64,000 nt of DNA from Siphonodentalium dalli. Taxonomy: Eukaryota; Mollusca; Scaphopoda; Gadilida; Siphonodentaliidae. The stretch is taken from the NCBI GenBank assembly GCA_032622095.1, contig CP136063.1, positions 34,038,987 to 34,102,986 on the forward strand, written 5' to 3'. The notes beneath the pieces are model-generated. The model saw only the letters and a program-made list of their open reading frames with translations, did not search any database and had not been told where the DNA came from. Position numbers and translations under genes: made by a program. Every line of letters starts with the position of its first letter. Position 1 is the first letter of the stretch. Below, piece after piece: positions 47,340-59,050 of this stretch.

Positions 47340-48095
47340 ACTTTTAACAGTATAATTCATGGTGGATAATGATAGAAATAAACAAAATGTGAACTTTAGA
47401 GATATTTAATTTTACTTACATTGGTCCAAGAATACAAAGTCCACATATAAGAGACGAATATGTGAATGCGTACTGAACACTATGAAGAATGATGTACTAT
47501 AAAACAAATTGTCATATTTGTTGAGTGTTCATTGAAAATTTTACTTTGAACCAGTTGTTGACAAATGCTATAGTAACTCGCATAACATGGTTGACTAGAG
47601 CTAGCAGTTTACGTGTCACCTTTTTCATGTCTTATGTCCAGTCCGGTGTGGATGGCTATAAGCTGGTGTTTACTGGCCCATGAGTGATTATCCCATGGGT
47701 TAGTGAATACCTGTTTGACATAACTAGTGTGATGGTGTGGTACGGTTTGATTGAAGCTTAACATTATATTGTCAACATGTGTCACTTCACACCACACTGA
47801 CCATAGCTAACACACAACCGCTAGCTTCCAGCCAGCCATGTTTAAGTAAGTAAATCTACCATTTGCTAACTGGTTCTAATTAATATTTTCAGCACACTCA
47901 AGAAATATAAATATTTGTTTATAGTACATCATTTTTCACAGTGTTCAGTACACATGTCTATTTTAGATTCTTAGATATGGTATTTGTGCTTCTTGGACCA
48001 ATGTGAGTAAAATTAATTTATACAAATCTCCATAAAGTTCACATTTTGTATCTCTAACATAATCCACCATGAAGTATACTCTTAAAATGTTGCAA
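47340..48095. repeat. ~755-bp inverted repeat (arms ~250 bp)
   Basis: The left arm (AACAAAATGTGAACTTTAGA, TTACATTGGTCCAAGAA, GTACTGAACACTATGAAGAA, GAACCAGTTG) is mirrored in the right arm (GAACTGGTTCTAAT complement, CAGTGTTCAGTAC, TTCTTGGACCAATGTGAGTA, AAAGTTCACATTTTGTATCT). The related duplicate near 63365 keeps only the right end. No transposase. Confidence 0.75.
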
Positions 48096-48359
48096 CGATG
48101 AGCATGGTTGCTGTGATTACTAGTATAAGTGAACAGAATCCTTTATTTGGACTCTATCATTATTTTTATAAATTGGGTCCACAATGACCTTAACTGGCTG
48201 GGAGAATCCGTTTGGTATAGGAAGGGTTAATCGACATCCTGTTGCACGTGTGAGGTAACTTCGTCAGTCTGTCTATACTGCTATTACCTGAACATCACAA
48301 AATGTATACTATACATTTCCAATGTATTTTTCAAAAGTTCAATGTGAAAATAGGTATGT

Positions 48360-48510
48360 CTTTCGAGTAAGAATACACTAACCCTAACTCTAACCCCAAC
48401 TCTAGCACTAACCATAACCCTAGCCCTAACCCTAACCCTAACTCTAGCCATAACCCTAGCCCTAACCTAGCCCCTAACCCTAACCCTAGCCATATCCCTA
48501 ACCCTAACAC
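48360..48510. repeat. interstitial telomere-like repeat (CCCTAA)n
   Basis: Degenerate CCCTAA array (CTCTAA, CCATAA and CCCTAG variants), flanked by an inverted 12-bp word: GTAAGAATACAC at about 48368 and GTGTATTCTTAC at about 48528. Its minus-strand Leu-Gly reading is not a gene. Confidence 0.9.
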
Positions 48511-48545
48511 ATATGGTGCGTGATTCTGTGTATTCTTACATGAAG

Positions 48546-50705
48546 GATATACCGAATAATGCATTAAGTATAAACAGGGTTAATTAGTTTCATCTGCCGT
48601 GATATGGCCTGGTTGCTAAAACGAAATTAAACCTTCAATCAGTCAATAATTATTTTCAATATCATTTCTATCTTTCAGCTTAACGGACGCTTTCTTCACG
48701 TGCAATATAACTGGATAAAGGAATCCTTCGTGGGTCTCGATTGTGGATCGGAAATGGGCGATGCTGATTTCTCGACTACGTATTCACGATTCTACCAACA
48801 GAGCCGGTAAATCTAGAGAACACACTTCCATGATTTGCATCTCGCCTGTCTGGCAATATAACAACTTGTATCGACGTTAGAGACAAGTAGAGCCCTCGGA
48901 TCGGAAAAAATCGTCTTCTACAAAGGAAGCATTGGACCAAGTGTTAACAATGCATTACATACATATATTCATGATGGTATTTCCGATGTGTTACCGTGGA
49001 ATATAGATTTTCATTTCCGAAAGTGTCGTACATGTACTAACATGGCTTATACGAATGAGTTACTCCACCATGGACAGAACGGTGGTTTAAATGGCTGCCT
49101 GTATCGGTATAGATGTCGCAGCGAGTTTCTGGTTGTCACGTATTTGGATGAAATCATCGTTCCAAAGAATACAAATTGGGCTGGACTTAGTAAAAACTTA
49201 TCAAACAATGTCTTAAAATATCAGATAGAACCTTTCCAAAAGATGGTTAGAGAGGAATACATAATCCCACATGACATTCGATCCAAGAGTATCATCAGAC
49301 CAGAAGAAGTCAATTTGATGGGTATTCATCAAGTGTTTTCCAAATCATGCTTTCTGTATTGTTTGTATCGAAGAGACTGATAGCTGAATGAGGTGCTGGT
49401 ATAAATGTGATCGATGAACGTGACTTTAATAACATGTCTTCACAACCAATTCTTAAGAAATCAGAAACTAAGTTATTTCCGTATGGATCAACACAATCCA
49501 TGAGTACAATTGATTTTGTATGGCTAAACTGAAATAGGGTGACCGAGAACTTTCAGACATTTTTCACGTTGTCTTCTGGACGTGTGGTTCAATCCTATGA
49601 TGTGACTCAACAATCAAGCTCGGACTGATAACATTTGCTCAAAATGTTAACTCCATATCAACTGACTGTACAGACACTAACATCTGTTCCCCCGCACATG
49701 AGTATGAACATATATTCACTGGAGTTGGACAATTAAAGGACCACAAAGTGTAATTACAACAAATATGCTAATTGACATGTTTTACGTTAAATACATTTGA
49801 ATCATAAATAGCTTTAAAAGCCGTAGTTCCTTTGTGACTTAACAGGTTAGGCTCGATTCGTGTGTTTTAGATTGGTCGAAAATGGTATTACTCATAATTT
49901 AAAAGCCCACATCATGACATTTGAAAACTAATTTTAGAGTATAGATGAAGTTAGTAGATGTGTGCATTATCAACTGATCATTCAATCATGTATCACAATT
50001 ACATCTGTGTTTTCATTTAACTTTTATAGATATACTAGTACACACATGCATTAAATTTATCTCTTAAGAGTTTTTTTTTTAGGCAAAATTATATGCTAAT
50101 AAAAAAGTGCATGGTAGATAATATGGAGAAACCTTATGAAGGCAGTATCATAAACCATTTGTGCATATTTTTCGTATTAGTATGTACTTATATCTGTCTT
50201 TTTATGAGCAAATCGTGCAGCAAATTGTTCAAGATAACATCAATGGTACACATTTAACACAAGTATGGATCAATATCGTGAATAAAGGTCAAGTAATGCA
50301 CACAATGTCCCAAATTTGTATGCAACTTCGCCGTCGTGTTATAGTGAACAGATCTATTGTATCACCAACATATTATCAACTAACATTCAGCAGAAAATAA
50401 CAGACATGTCTGTTTGTAACCGATTATTCAGATTAAATGTACTTAAATGTACAATGTTGAAAATAAAAAATCATGGCATCTTCGATATACATACATAATG
50501 TATGTCAGAATATTGGTCCTCGGGGAGTAATAGTCAACTCCTATAGCAGTGCATCTATATCTCTATTTGCGAGTGTCTCTTTATTTGTCTGTGTTATGTA
50601 AACACTAACAGGGGACCGATCACAGGGCTACAGAGGGGTCTAGCATGAGTCATTGTTTACACGGAACCGGTCCAGGTTAAACACCAATAAAGTGACGACC
50701 TGGGA
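48546..50705 (+). repeat. duplicated block, copy B
   Basis: Runs from TAAACAGGGTTAATTAGTTT to AATAAAGTGACGACCTGGGA, where it is cut by the 93-bp satellite. Contains the unknown-family relic (48660-49378), the protease relic (49378-49753) and an AT-rich tail. Near-identical to block C. Confidence 0.88.
48660..49378 (+). pseudogene. unknown-family gene relic in block B
   Basis: Follows a CTATCTTTCAG acceptor. Starts with AFFTCNITG then a stop. The longest open part, 48988-49378, reads LPWNIDFHFRKC, TNELLHHGQNGGLNG, EFLVVTYLDEIIVPKNTNWA and REEYIIPHDIRSKSIIRPEE, then GIHQVFSKSC. Fairly hydrophilic, with no signal peptide or zinc knuckle in view. Compared with block A and C it has a small deletion at the end (LYRRD in place of LTSK). 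Same family as 27577-28232. I do not recognise the protein; its position just before a gypsy protease could make it Gag-like, but no Gag motif is visible. Confidence 0.55.
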
Positions 50706-50787
50706 ACAGAAACATGTGATGTTATGACAATATTTGCAGAATTGATATGACCAGTGACTGTTTTATTCCAATTAGATCAATGGGGAC

Positions 50788-52634
50788 CAGGGTTGGGGTA
50801 ATTGTAATTGAATGTAATTAATTACATTCTCCCAAGTAATTGGATGTAATTTGTAATTGAAGGTGTTTTCAATTACATGTAATTGAATGTAATTAATTAC
50901 ATTGAGAAAAGGGGTGTAATTTCAATTACATTTGAATTACGTTTTCAATTACATTCCAAAAATACAGACCAATATAACACGTTAACGCATCAGCATTTGT
51001 ATCTGAAATGTGACATGACTATGATATGTTAATAGTATCAGGTAAAACACTTGGTTACTAACTTACTTGACTAGTGTTATACACATGGGGTCATTATCCT
51101 CATATTTTCCTTCTATGTTAGTAGTTTCATGGATACATGTTCTAAATTAAAACTTCAAAGATGGAGTCATGAAACCCTCTCACTATAGAAGTCACACAAT
51201 GTTTTGATAGTCTAAATGTGGTTTGATTTAAAACAACTCACAAGTTGTGGGTCACAATAGAATTAATATGAACAATGTTTTGATAGCCCCCCCCCCCATA
51301 ATGAGATGGTCTCATCATTTGTTGTTACAAGTTTGTATATAACTGCATCACTGACTATCAAGCAATCATTATCTCTTTGCCTCTATTATAGTCATTAGCG
51401 ATGCCTTCTCAAAGTTTTTCATTCATGAGGCAACATTTTACCTTGCCCAATGATATTTCTGACAACTTCAAAGCTACATGTAAACATTGTCCAACACTGA
51501 TTTCGGGTTCAGCAAAAGCAACTTCAAATTTCATCACACATCTAAAGGTAAGTCATGTTGAATTTTATTTTATATTATTTATATATGTTATTGTTATTAT
51601 TATATGTATATGTTTTAATACACCTATAATAATGTGTATATCATCATGACAATATGTACATAATTAATACAAGTACATGTATTGAATTTAAAAAAAAAAA
51701 TTCATAAACATTATTGTTGTTTCTGAACATTCCCGGAATATATCTTTAAAAGTAATACATTCATTTTAAAACAATAATTGTTTTATAACATTAATAATAA
51801 ATGCATTTTGTCTTCATAACAAAACCTAATTTAATCTATTTGTTTTGAGCTTAACTGTATTCACCTCCATATCTGGTCAGTGTTGTGCACTTAATCTGTG
51901 TTGCTGTCCTAATTATATGACTCCACTGCAGTATTTTATCAATGCGTTAATCCCCTAACAAAGGCAGCATTAGGCGCACCAGTGGCCTGTTTTACTTCAT
52001 AATCCTGATTATGTCATTGTGTGTGATTTACAACCCTAGCTGGCTTGATTGTTTTAATCCCTGCTATTAGTATGTAGGCAAATTATACATAATGATGTAT
52101 CTTAATGTTAATTATTTTTGTTTCAGCGGAAACATAGGGATCAATATGAGCGCCCTCTTCATACTGGCGACATAATTGTACAAACTTTCCTGGGTTAAGC
52201 CTGCTAGCTGCAAAGCACCTCTGTGTCCCTGCCTCATCAGCACCTGTCGAATGACAGATGACACATTCGAAAGAATGATGATGGTCAGTTGTAACCGCCA
52301 CATCAAATGAACAATTGGTGCTCGACATGTAGTTGTTGTTTTATTGTTTTGTTTACATTGTTTACATTGTTTCACTGTGTTACATTAATTTGCTTTTATA
52401 TTTTATGTATATCAATAAAGTTCATCAAACACAAATGACTTTCCTCCTTGAAGCTCCTTGAAGCTCTTCCCGATTTTCATTAACCAAAAGTAATTGTAAT
52501 TGTAATTGAACCAATGTAATTGTAATTGTAATTAATTACATTGCATTTCCAATGTAATTGTAATTGTAATTGACATATTTCAATGTAATTGTAATTGTAA
52601 TTAATTACATTGCAATGTAATTGACCCAACCCTG
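50788..52634 (+). mobile_element. hAT-type transposon derivative, 1847 bp
   Basis: Perfect 8-bp target duplication ATGGGGAC at 50780-50787 and 52635-52642. TIRs start CAGGGTTGGGGTAATTG and, inverted from the other end, CAGGGTTGGGTCAATTAC. Subterminal AATTGTAATTAATTACATT repeats are dense at both ends. Both the 8-bp duplication and CAGGG ends are hallmarks of hAT. The interior has only a BED-finger gene and no DDE/dimerisation domain. Confidence 0.92.
51401..52198 (+). CDS. BED zinc-finger peptide of the hAT derivative, two exons
   Basis: Exon 1 is 51401-51547 (49 codons, ending AAG before GTAAGT). Exon 2 is 52127-52198 (after TTTCAG, 23 codons to TAA). The join is in phase. The 72-aa product has a complete BED finger: FKATCKHC gives C-x2-C, and HLK joins RKH across the intron to give the H-x4-H half, with the ATSNFITHLK helix. 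BED fingers bind the DNA ends in hAT transposases. Here the protein stops soon after the finger, so it could bind ends but not cut. An AATAAA lies at about 52416. A minus-strand frame overlaps exon 2 (52083-52328) and is treated separately. Confidence 0.75.
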
Positions 52635-54314
52635 ATGGGGACCCCTTAATTTGGCAGAAACATGGGGTGTTATGACAATATTTGCAGAATTGATATGCCC
52701 AGTGACTGTTTTAGTCCAATTAGAACAATGGGGAGTCCTTAATTTGGCAAAAACATGGGGATGTTATGACAATATTTGCAGAATTGATATGCCCAGTGAC
52801 TGTTTTAATCCAATTAGAACAATGGAGACCCCTTAATTTGGCAAAAACATGTGATGTTATGACAATATTTGCAGAATTTATATGCCCAGTGACTGTTTTA
52901 GTCTAATTAGAACAATGAGGACACCTTAATTTGGCAGAAACATTGGATGTTATGACAATATTTGCAGAATTTATATGCCCAGTGACTGTTTTAATCAAAT
53001 TAGAACAATGGGGACCCCTTAATTTAGCAGAAACATGTGATGTTATGATAATATTTGCAGAATTTATATGCCCAGTGACTGTTTTAGTCCAATTAGAACA
53101 ATGGGGACCCCTTAATTTGGCAGAAACATGGGATGTTTAATACCTGATGTTATGACAATATTTGCAGAATTTATATGCCCAGTGACTGTTTTAGTCCAAT
53201 TAGAACAATGAGGACCCCTTAATTTGGCAGAAACATGGGATGTTATGACAATATTTGCAGAATTGATATGCCCAGTGACTGTATTAGTCCAATTAGAACA
53301 ATGGGGAGTCCTTAATTTGGCAAAAACATGGGATGTTATGACAATATTTGCAGAATTGATATGCCCAGTGACTGTTTTAATCCAATTAGAACAATGGAGA
53401 CCCCTTAATTTGGCAGAAACATGTGATGTTATGACAATATTTGCAGAATTGATATGCCCAGTGACTGTTTTAGTCTAATTAGAACAATGAGGACACCTTA
53501 ATTTGGCAGAAACATTGGATGTTATGACAATATTTGCAGAATGTATATGCCCAGTCTAATTAGAACAATGAGGACACCTTAATTTGGCAGAAACATTGGA
53601 TGTTATGACAATATTTGCAGAGTTTATACGCCCAGTGACTGTTTTAGTCCAATTAGAACAATGGAGAGCCCTTAATTTGGCAGAAACATGTGATGTTATG
53701 ACGATATTTGCAGAATGTATATGCCCAGTGACTGTTTTAGTCCAATTACATGTAGATCAATGGGGACACCTTAATTTGGCAGAAATTTGAGATGTTATGA
53801 CAATATTTGAAGAATTTATATGCCCATTGACAGTTATTAGATCAATGGGGACCCCATAATTTAGCAGAAACATGGGATATTATGACAATATTTGCAAACA
53901 TTTATATGCCCAGTGACTGTTTTAATCCAATTAGAGCAATGGGACCCTTTAATTTGGCAGAAACATGTTTAGATATGTACATGTATGGATTGGAAATGCT
54001 TATTATAAGTTAATGTCAGATATCCTTTGGTTTGAACAATGGATTATGCTTTAATATCCTGGCTGCTTGAAATGAGACTTACCATTATCACTTTTAATTC
54101 ATATAATAGGCTATTTTCTAAAATCCAAGTGAGAGACACATACCCGGTACTAGTATATAATATACTAGTACAGAAACATTGTCTATTAAGTTAGTAATTA
54201 CTATTAGTACTAATCTCTATGTTAATTTTTCATTTGGTTTCATGAGATCACACCTGATCACAAGGTTTATTTGATACAATTGTCATTGTTCCTGTACTAT
54301 TTTTGATTGAAACT

Positions 54315-54590
54315 ACATGTATTTCAAGTTTTAACAGATGAAAGCTAGATAAAGCCCAACATACTTTTACAGTATGATTCCAACTGTTAAACTTAAATAT
54401 TTTTGTAAACTTAAATACCTTATGTCAATATATATAGATTTTTGATTGAAATACTGAAGGCTGAATGATAACAAACCTGAACTCAAACTACATGTATTTC
54501 ATGTTTTAACAGATGAAAGCTAGATAAAGCCAAACATACTTTTACAGTATGATTCCAACTGTTAAACTTAAATATTTTTGTAAACTTAAA
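54315..54590. repeat. ~100-bp direct repeat pair
   Basis: 54315-54415 and 54488-54590 match (TTTTAACAGATGAAAGCTAG, ACTTTTACAGTATGATTCCA). The second copy is the insertion site of the next element. Confidence 0.85.
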
Positions 54591-55098
54591 GGCACGGTTG
54601 GCCTTAATTGTCGAAAATATTAATATTTGTTCCAAACACCGTAAACAGAAAAACATTAAAACGCATATAGTTTCGTCCATATATACCATGACCATCGCGT
54701 AAACAGCATGTTATCATAAAGACCTGCTATATTTTACATACCCAGTAAGCAAGAGCCTGATTGTGTTACAGAAAACAGCACAATGCTACTGGCTAATCAC
54801 ACACGAATCGCATAAACGCTCTTTATTAGCTCCCTATCAGGAATTCACCAACAAGAACGCTCATTATATTTACCATCATAATATAAACAAACGCCAGAAA
54901 AGTAACTTTTTATGCTTTTGTTTACAAACAATGGTCAAACATATGACAATAACATGCCGGTACTGTTTATAAATGCGATATTTCTTATTTGTATACGGAC
55001 AAAGTCTGTCTACATTTTGATGTTCTTTCTGTTTGTGGCGGTTTTTGACGGGTGGAAATATTTTTACAGGATACCCACCGCCAAGGCCAACCGTACCT
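54590..55098. mobile_element. 509-bp TTAA-target MITE
   Basis: Ends AGGCACGGTTGGCCTTAATT and, inverted, AGGTACGGTTGGCCTTGGCG. TTAA lies at 54586-54589 and 55099-55102. The adjacent paralogous sequence near 54407-54440 (AAACTTAAATACC) is the unoccupied site. Kolobok or piggyBac type; no coding capacity. Confidence 0.85.
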
Positions 55099-55317
55099 TT
55101 AAATACCGTATGTCAATATATATAGATAATTTCCATCTTATTATGATATGAATCGGGACCAAATAGAAAACAAAAGTAAAAAAAAAAAAAAAAACCTCTG
55201 GATATGACCCTGATGTACCATGTGGCTATACTGGTAGTCACAATGAGTTACGCTATCCCCAAAGTTTCACTATCCCCAAAGTTTCACAAAAACAGGGAAA
55301 TAGTGGATTTATTACTG

Positions 55318-55772
55318 TCAACGTCAAGTACAAGCCTGCAAATAGCGTGTCTGTCATTTGCAGAATGAGGTCCCCAGATGGTTCATTTAGTGATACTATC
55401 CCGCATAGCGGGCTAGCATCACCAAATTCACCATCTGTAGACCTCATTCTGCTTAGGCCTCATCTTCTGGGAAGTATCTATAGTATCAAATTAACATTGT
55501 TTTAGTTACGTTTTCCCTTCGGGGAAGTTTCTATATCCCCTAATTTGCAGAAGATAAAATCCATAATCGAGGCGCCCAATGGGTGAACATCACAAACTTC
55601 AACTGGGGAACTTCAATCTGATTCTAGGTTTGCCGACGGCATAAGCAGAATGAGGTCCCCAGAGGGTGAATTTAGTGATGCTAGCCCGCTATGCGGGATA
55701 GCGTCACTAAATTCACCCTCTGGGGACCTCATTCTGCAAATGACAGTCTATTTGCAGGCTTGGTCAAGTATA
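55318..55772. repeat. nested palindromes inside an outer inverted repeat
   Basis: Hairpin 55361-55452 and near-perfect hairpin 55644-55738 share GCAGAATGAGGTCCCCAGA and AGCCCGC/GCGGGMTAGC. The outer arms GTCAAGTACAAGCCTGCAAA (about 55321) and TTTGCAGGCTTGGTCAAGTA (about 55750) are partly inverted to each other. Confidence 0.8.
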
Positions 55773-57348
55773 AGTTAAATCATTCAAATTTTATATACGG
55801 TATAGACTGTATACATGTACATACCGTAACAGGTCGGGTGAACCACTGTTTGATTTCAATGATTTGATAAGACCGATTGGTCTAAAATTTACTGATACAA
55901 GATTACAGGCCCTCAAACTTTGCATTTTGTGCCAGGGTTGATGTTTTACCAATCCCGTCACCCATATTCGAGGCAGGGGTAGGGTCAATAATATACATGT
56001 ATGACGGGGTGTCATAAGGGACATTACAGTGACTATAGACATTTTTACAATAGAGACGAGTGCGAAATTTAGCACCCCTGATTTAAAAATTGCGAGTGCA
56101 CACATGTACGAGTGCGAGAGCAGTTGCTCCCGTCTCCTTGGAAGGATTGATTGATCAGTTGTTCACAATACAGGTACCTGATAGTAATACATGTAGGGCT
56201 GAAGGGGTCATTCCCACAAAAAAACCTTCTGAAGTTCAAGAGTACACAGGATTTGAAAATGTGCTGAAGGGTACACAAGGTTTGTGATTGGCATTAACAC
56301 CATAACTAAACTGTTGTTCTGACGCCCATTAGCAGTTTATTTTCAGTTCATTTTGATGTTCATTGGAACGCAAACAATCATCCTCTAGTTTAACAATAAT
56401 CATGGCAGATACCGGTACGAATAATAAACATCATTTAGAACGAGATTTAAAAATGTACCTTCAGCACATTTTCAAAACGTGTGTACCCTTCAGCATTTTT
56501 TTGGTGAGAGCGACCCCTTCAGAATTAGTAGGCTTATAAAATCACATGATGTACATGTACATGTACAGTAGATGTGGTTCAAATCAGGATGTGTCCAACC
56601 TGGTAATTAACTTATTGTTAAACTTTTTTTCTCCATTTATTAAATTAATAAAGGTAGGCCTGCATCATGCATGTACCGAGTACTAGTACTAGTAATAAAG
56701 AATTATACTTAATACTGGTCAGTATGATGGTCAGTCTGATTTCATTGTCACTCAAGTGAAAATTTGGACGACGACGATTCAAGATTTCGTAAGTGGAAGG
56801 AGTTCCATACATGTAAGTAAGTATTAAACTGGTAGTTAGACTGCACATGCTCATATACATGTAAATAGCCTTGGAAACCATCAATTGCGAAGTAATCGCA
56901 GTTGTGTGCACCGGTACATAAATATAATGGCTGGAAAGATCACAGGGTAGTCAATCTCAATCTACAACAACATCAATGTCACAATCATCATGTACCGGTA
57001 AGGCGACACTGCAATCATGGGAACAATCTATCCACGATTTTGTCGGACCCGATTCCTCCACCCGAAAATATCAAAGAAAATGAAATCGACCATATTACAC
57101 CATACCGTAGATATCTTCGTCTGAACTAGTAACTACGCTTAATTGTAAATACATGTTTTTACATTTCGATCGAACGGGAAGCGACAATTGGGGATCAACT
57201 AACGCTAATTATTTCGCCATCTCTAGTCATTCCATTAATATATATATATTTTTTGGGTGGAAGAATAAGTTTTATACATGTACTACAGGTACATACATGT
57301 ATTTAAATCGGGTTTTCCAACTTCCAAGTTCACTATTTTATTTACATA
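55773..57348. other. no gene recognised
   Basis: TACATGTA-rich. Short frames on both strands (for example 55791-56105 minus, 56090-56287 plus) have no domains. Confidence 0.4.
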
Positions 57349-57706
57349 CCCTGCTTGACAAAACAAGTGTCCAATGTCACCGCGGTGTATTTGCCAATCG
57401 GCCGCGGTGTCAGAGTTTGGAACTGCAGTTGAGCACCGCGGCCGAACGGCAAGTACGGTACACCATGGGCGAACGGCAACTACACCGCGGCCGGACCGCA
57501 TGTACACCATGGTTAGATTTCTTGTTCGTATCATCTTTTTTCAGTTTAATGAACGTACACAGCGGCAACTACACCATGGCCAAATGGCAAATACACGGCA
57601 ACCAAACTGTAGTTAGCCGGTGGAGCCGCGGTGTAGTTGCATTTCAGCCGCGGTGGCAACGCTAACCGCACCGCGGTTAAGTGGACACTTGTTTTGTCCA
57701 GCAGGG
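57349..57706. mobile_element. GC-rich TIR element, copy 1 (TA target)
   Basis: Ends CCCTGCTTGACAAAACAAGT and, inverted, CCCTGCTGGACAAAACAAGT; TA outside both ends. The interior is rich in CCGCGG and GTGTAGTTGC words in both orientations. Confidence 0.75.
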
Positions 57707-57807
57707 TACTGTAGTATGCACATTCCAGCAAACTTTTGTACCAACAGCCAAGTACTGTATGCTTAAGCCTACCAGTCACTGCTATGCGTTCCGGGACCCC
57801 AAGCATA

Positions 57808-58201
57808 CCTCGCTGGACAAAGCAAGTGTCCATTGGTACCGTGGTGTATTTGCCGTTCGGCCGCGGTGTCAAGAGTTTGTAACTGCAGTTAACGGCAAAT
57901 TCACTGCGGCCGAACAGCAACTACTAGTACCCTCATGGCCGAATGACATGTACGCCGTGGTTAGATTTCTGGTTTGTGTCGTCTTTTTTCGGTTTAATTT
58001 TAATGAAAGTACACCACGGCCTAGTTCAGTCATGAACGTAGTGCGTATCCTTCTACGCAGCAATCTGCGAAAGCGGTCATGTTGACCTAACCACGGCCCA
58101 ACTGTAATTAGCTGGTGGAGCCGCGGTGTAGTTGCATTTCGGCATCGGTGGCAATGCTAACCACACCGCAGTTAAATGGACAGTTGTTTTGTCCAGCAGG
58201 G
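57808..58201. mobile_element. GC-rich TIR element, copy 2 (TA target)
   Basis: Same family: CTCGCTGGACAAAGCAAGTG to TTGTTTTGTCCAGCAGGG, with TA at 57806-57807 and 58202-58203. Contains an extra segment near 58020-58085. Overlapping frames on both strands (57681-58085) are shadows. Confidence 0.72.
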
Positions 58202-58529
58202 TACTAAAAGGATACAACTGTATTGTGATTGGTCTGAACGAGATTGGTCTGAGACTGAACGTTCACTACATCATGCATGATAGATTGAATTTGATGCATA
58301 CAGTCATACTGCATACAGTGTAGTCTATGGCTATGCACTTACCATTCGGCTGTTAGTTTAAGCTGGAGTCTTGTTTTAATCCAGAGAACAAATCATACAT
58401 TGAATGTGACATTCACAATGTCAACAAGTTGAACAACAGGTCAACGCCAATATGAATATTCAATAAAATGATCATCTTCAAGTTCAAGTTGTTGAAATGT
58501 TGGCGAAATTGTTGTGTTCTGTGATCACT

Positions 58530-59050
58530 CTATCGTTGATGTAAGGTCCATGGTACTGTAATAATTTGCTTGATGTTGTCCTCGGTGTTGACGAAATCGT
58601 GGGTGGGGTAGAAAATGAAATGCGCTTTCAACTTTGACACTGATTTAGTGTTTAATAGTTCGAATACTTTTGCATCGCCTACTGTCGAAAAATTGCGATG
58701 TATAACTCCAAATTGATTCATCGTGGTGTTGTTTGAAAAATCACTGTTGTTAAATCACAATATAATGATGCCGGTCATTTGGTAGGGACAGTTGAGACTT
58801 GAGTTGTTCAACTCGCCAAACAAATCAACGTACAATGTATCAGCGGCATTCTGAACTCCTCGACCTGTGACCTCTGGACCAATTTTCCAAGGATGCAATG
58901 CGAAAGCGGAGCGGAAGTCACGTGATTTTTAACCAATTTTTGTGCGCCGTTTTTCATCGCGTCGAAATTCTGTTTCATGGTATTGTAAAAATTGATGACG
59001 TCATTCACGCCTAAACTTGAAAAGCAACAACGAGCCTGCGGCGCGTTGTG
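58530..59050 (-). pseudogene. decayed coding-like sequence, unknown family
   Basis: The minus strand reads SLGVNDVINFYNTMKQNFDA and KNGAQKLVKNHVTSA. After a frame change it reads KIGPEVTGRGVQNAADTLYV and DLFGELNNSS, then a stop, then GVIHRNFSTVGDAKVF and AHFIFYPTHDFVNTEDN. Composition looks protein-like through three segments in two frames, so I take it as an old gene or element relic. It ends at the edge of block C. Confidence 0.35.

Larger units (their letters stand above)
50706..53990 (+). repeat. 93-bp satellite, ~15 units, interrupted by an hAT element
   Basis: Unit: GGACCCCTTAATTTGGCAGA, AACATGGGATGTTATGACAA, TATTTGCAGAATTGATATGC, CCAGTGACTGTTTTAGTCCA, ATTAGAACAATG. One unit lies at 50706-50787, the rest at 52635-53990. 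At 93 bp (31 codons) the unit stays open in one plus frame over several copies (AETWDVMTIFAELICPVTVL), with occasional stops. Confidence 0.92.

Noticed and set aside
48331-48564. Leu-Gly-rich minus-strand open frame (and its twin at 63626-63850)
   Set aside because: Direct translation of the CCCTAA-type repeat; no gene structure.
57283-58063. Several overlapping frames on both strands
   Set aside because: GC-rich inverted-repeat elements have few stop codons; no domain is present.
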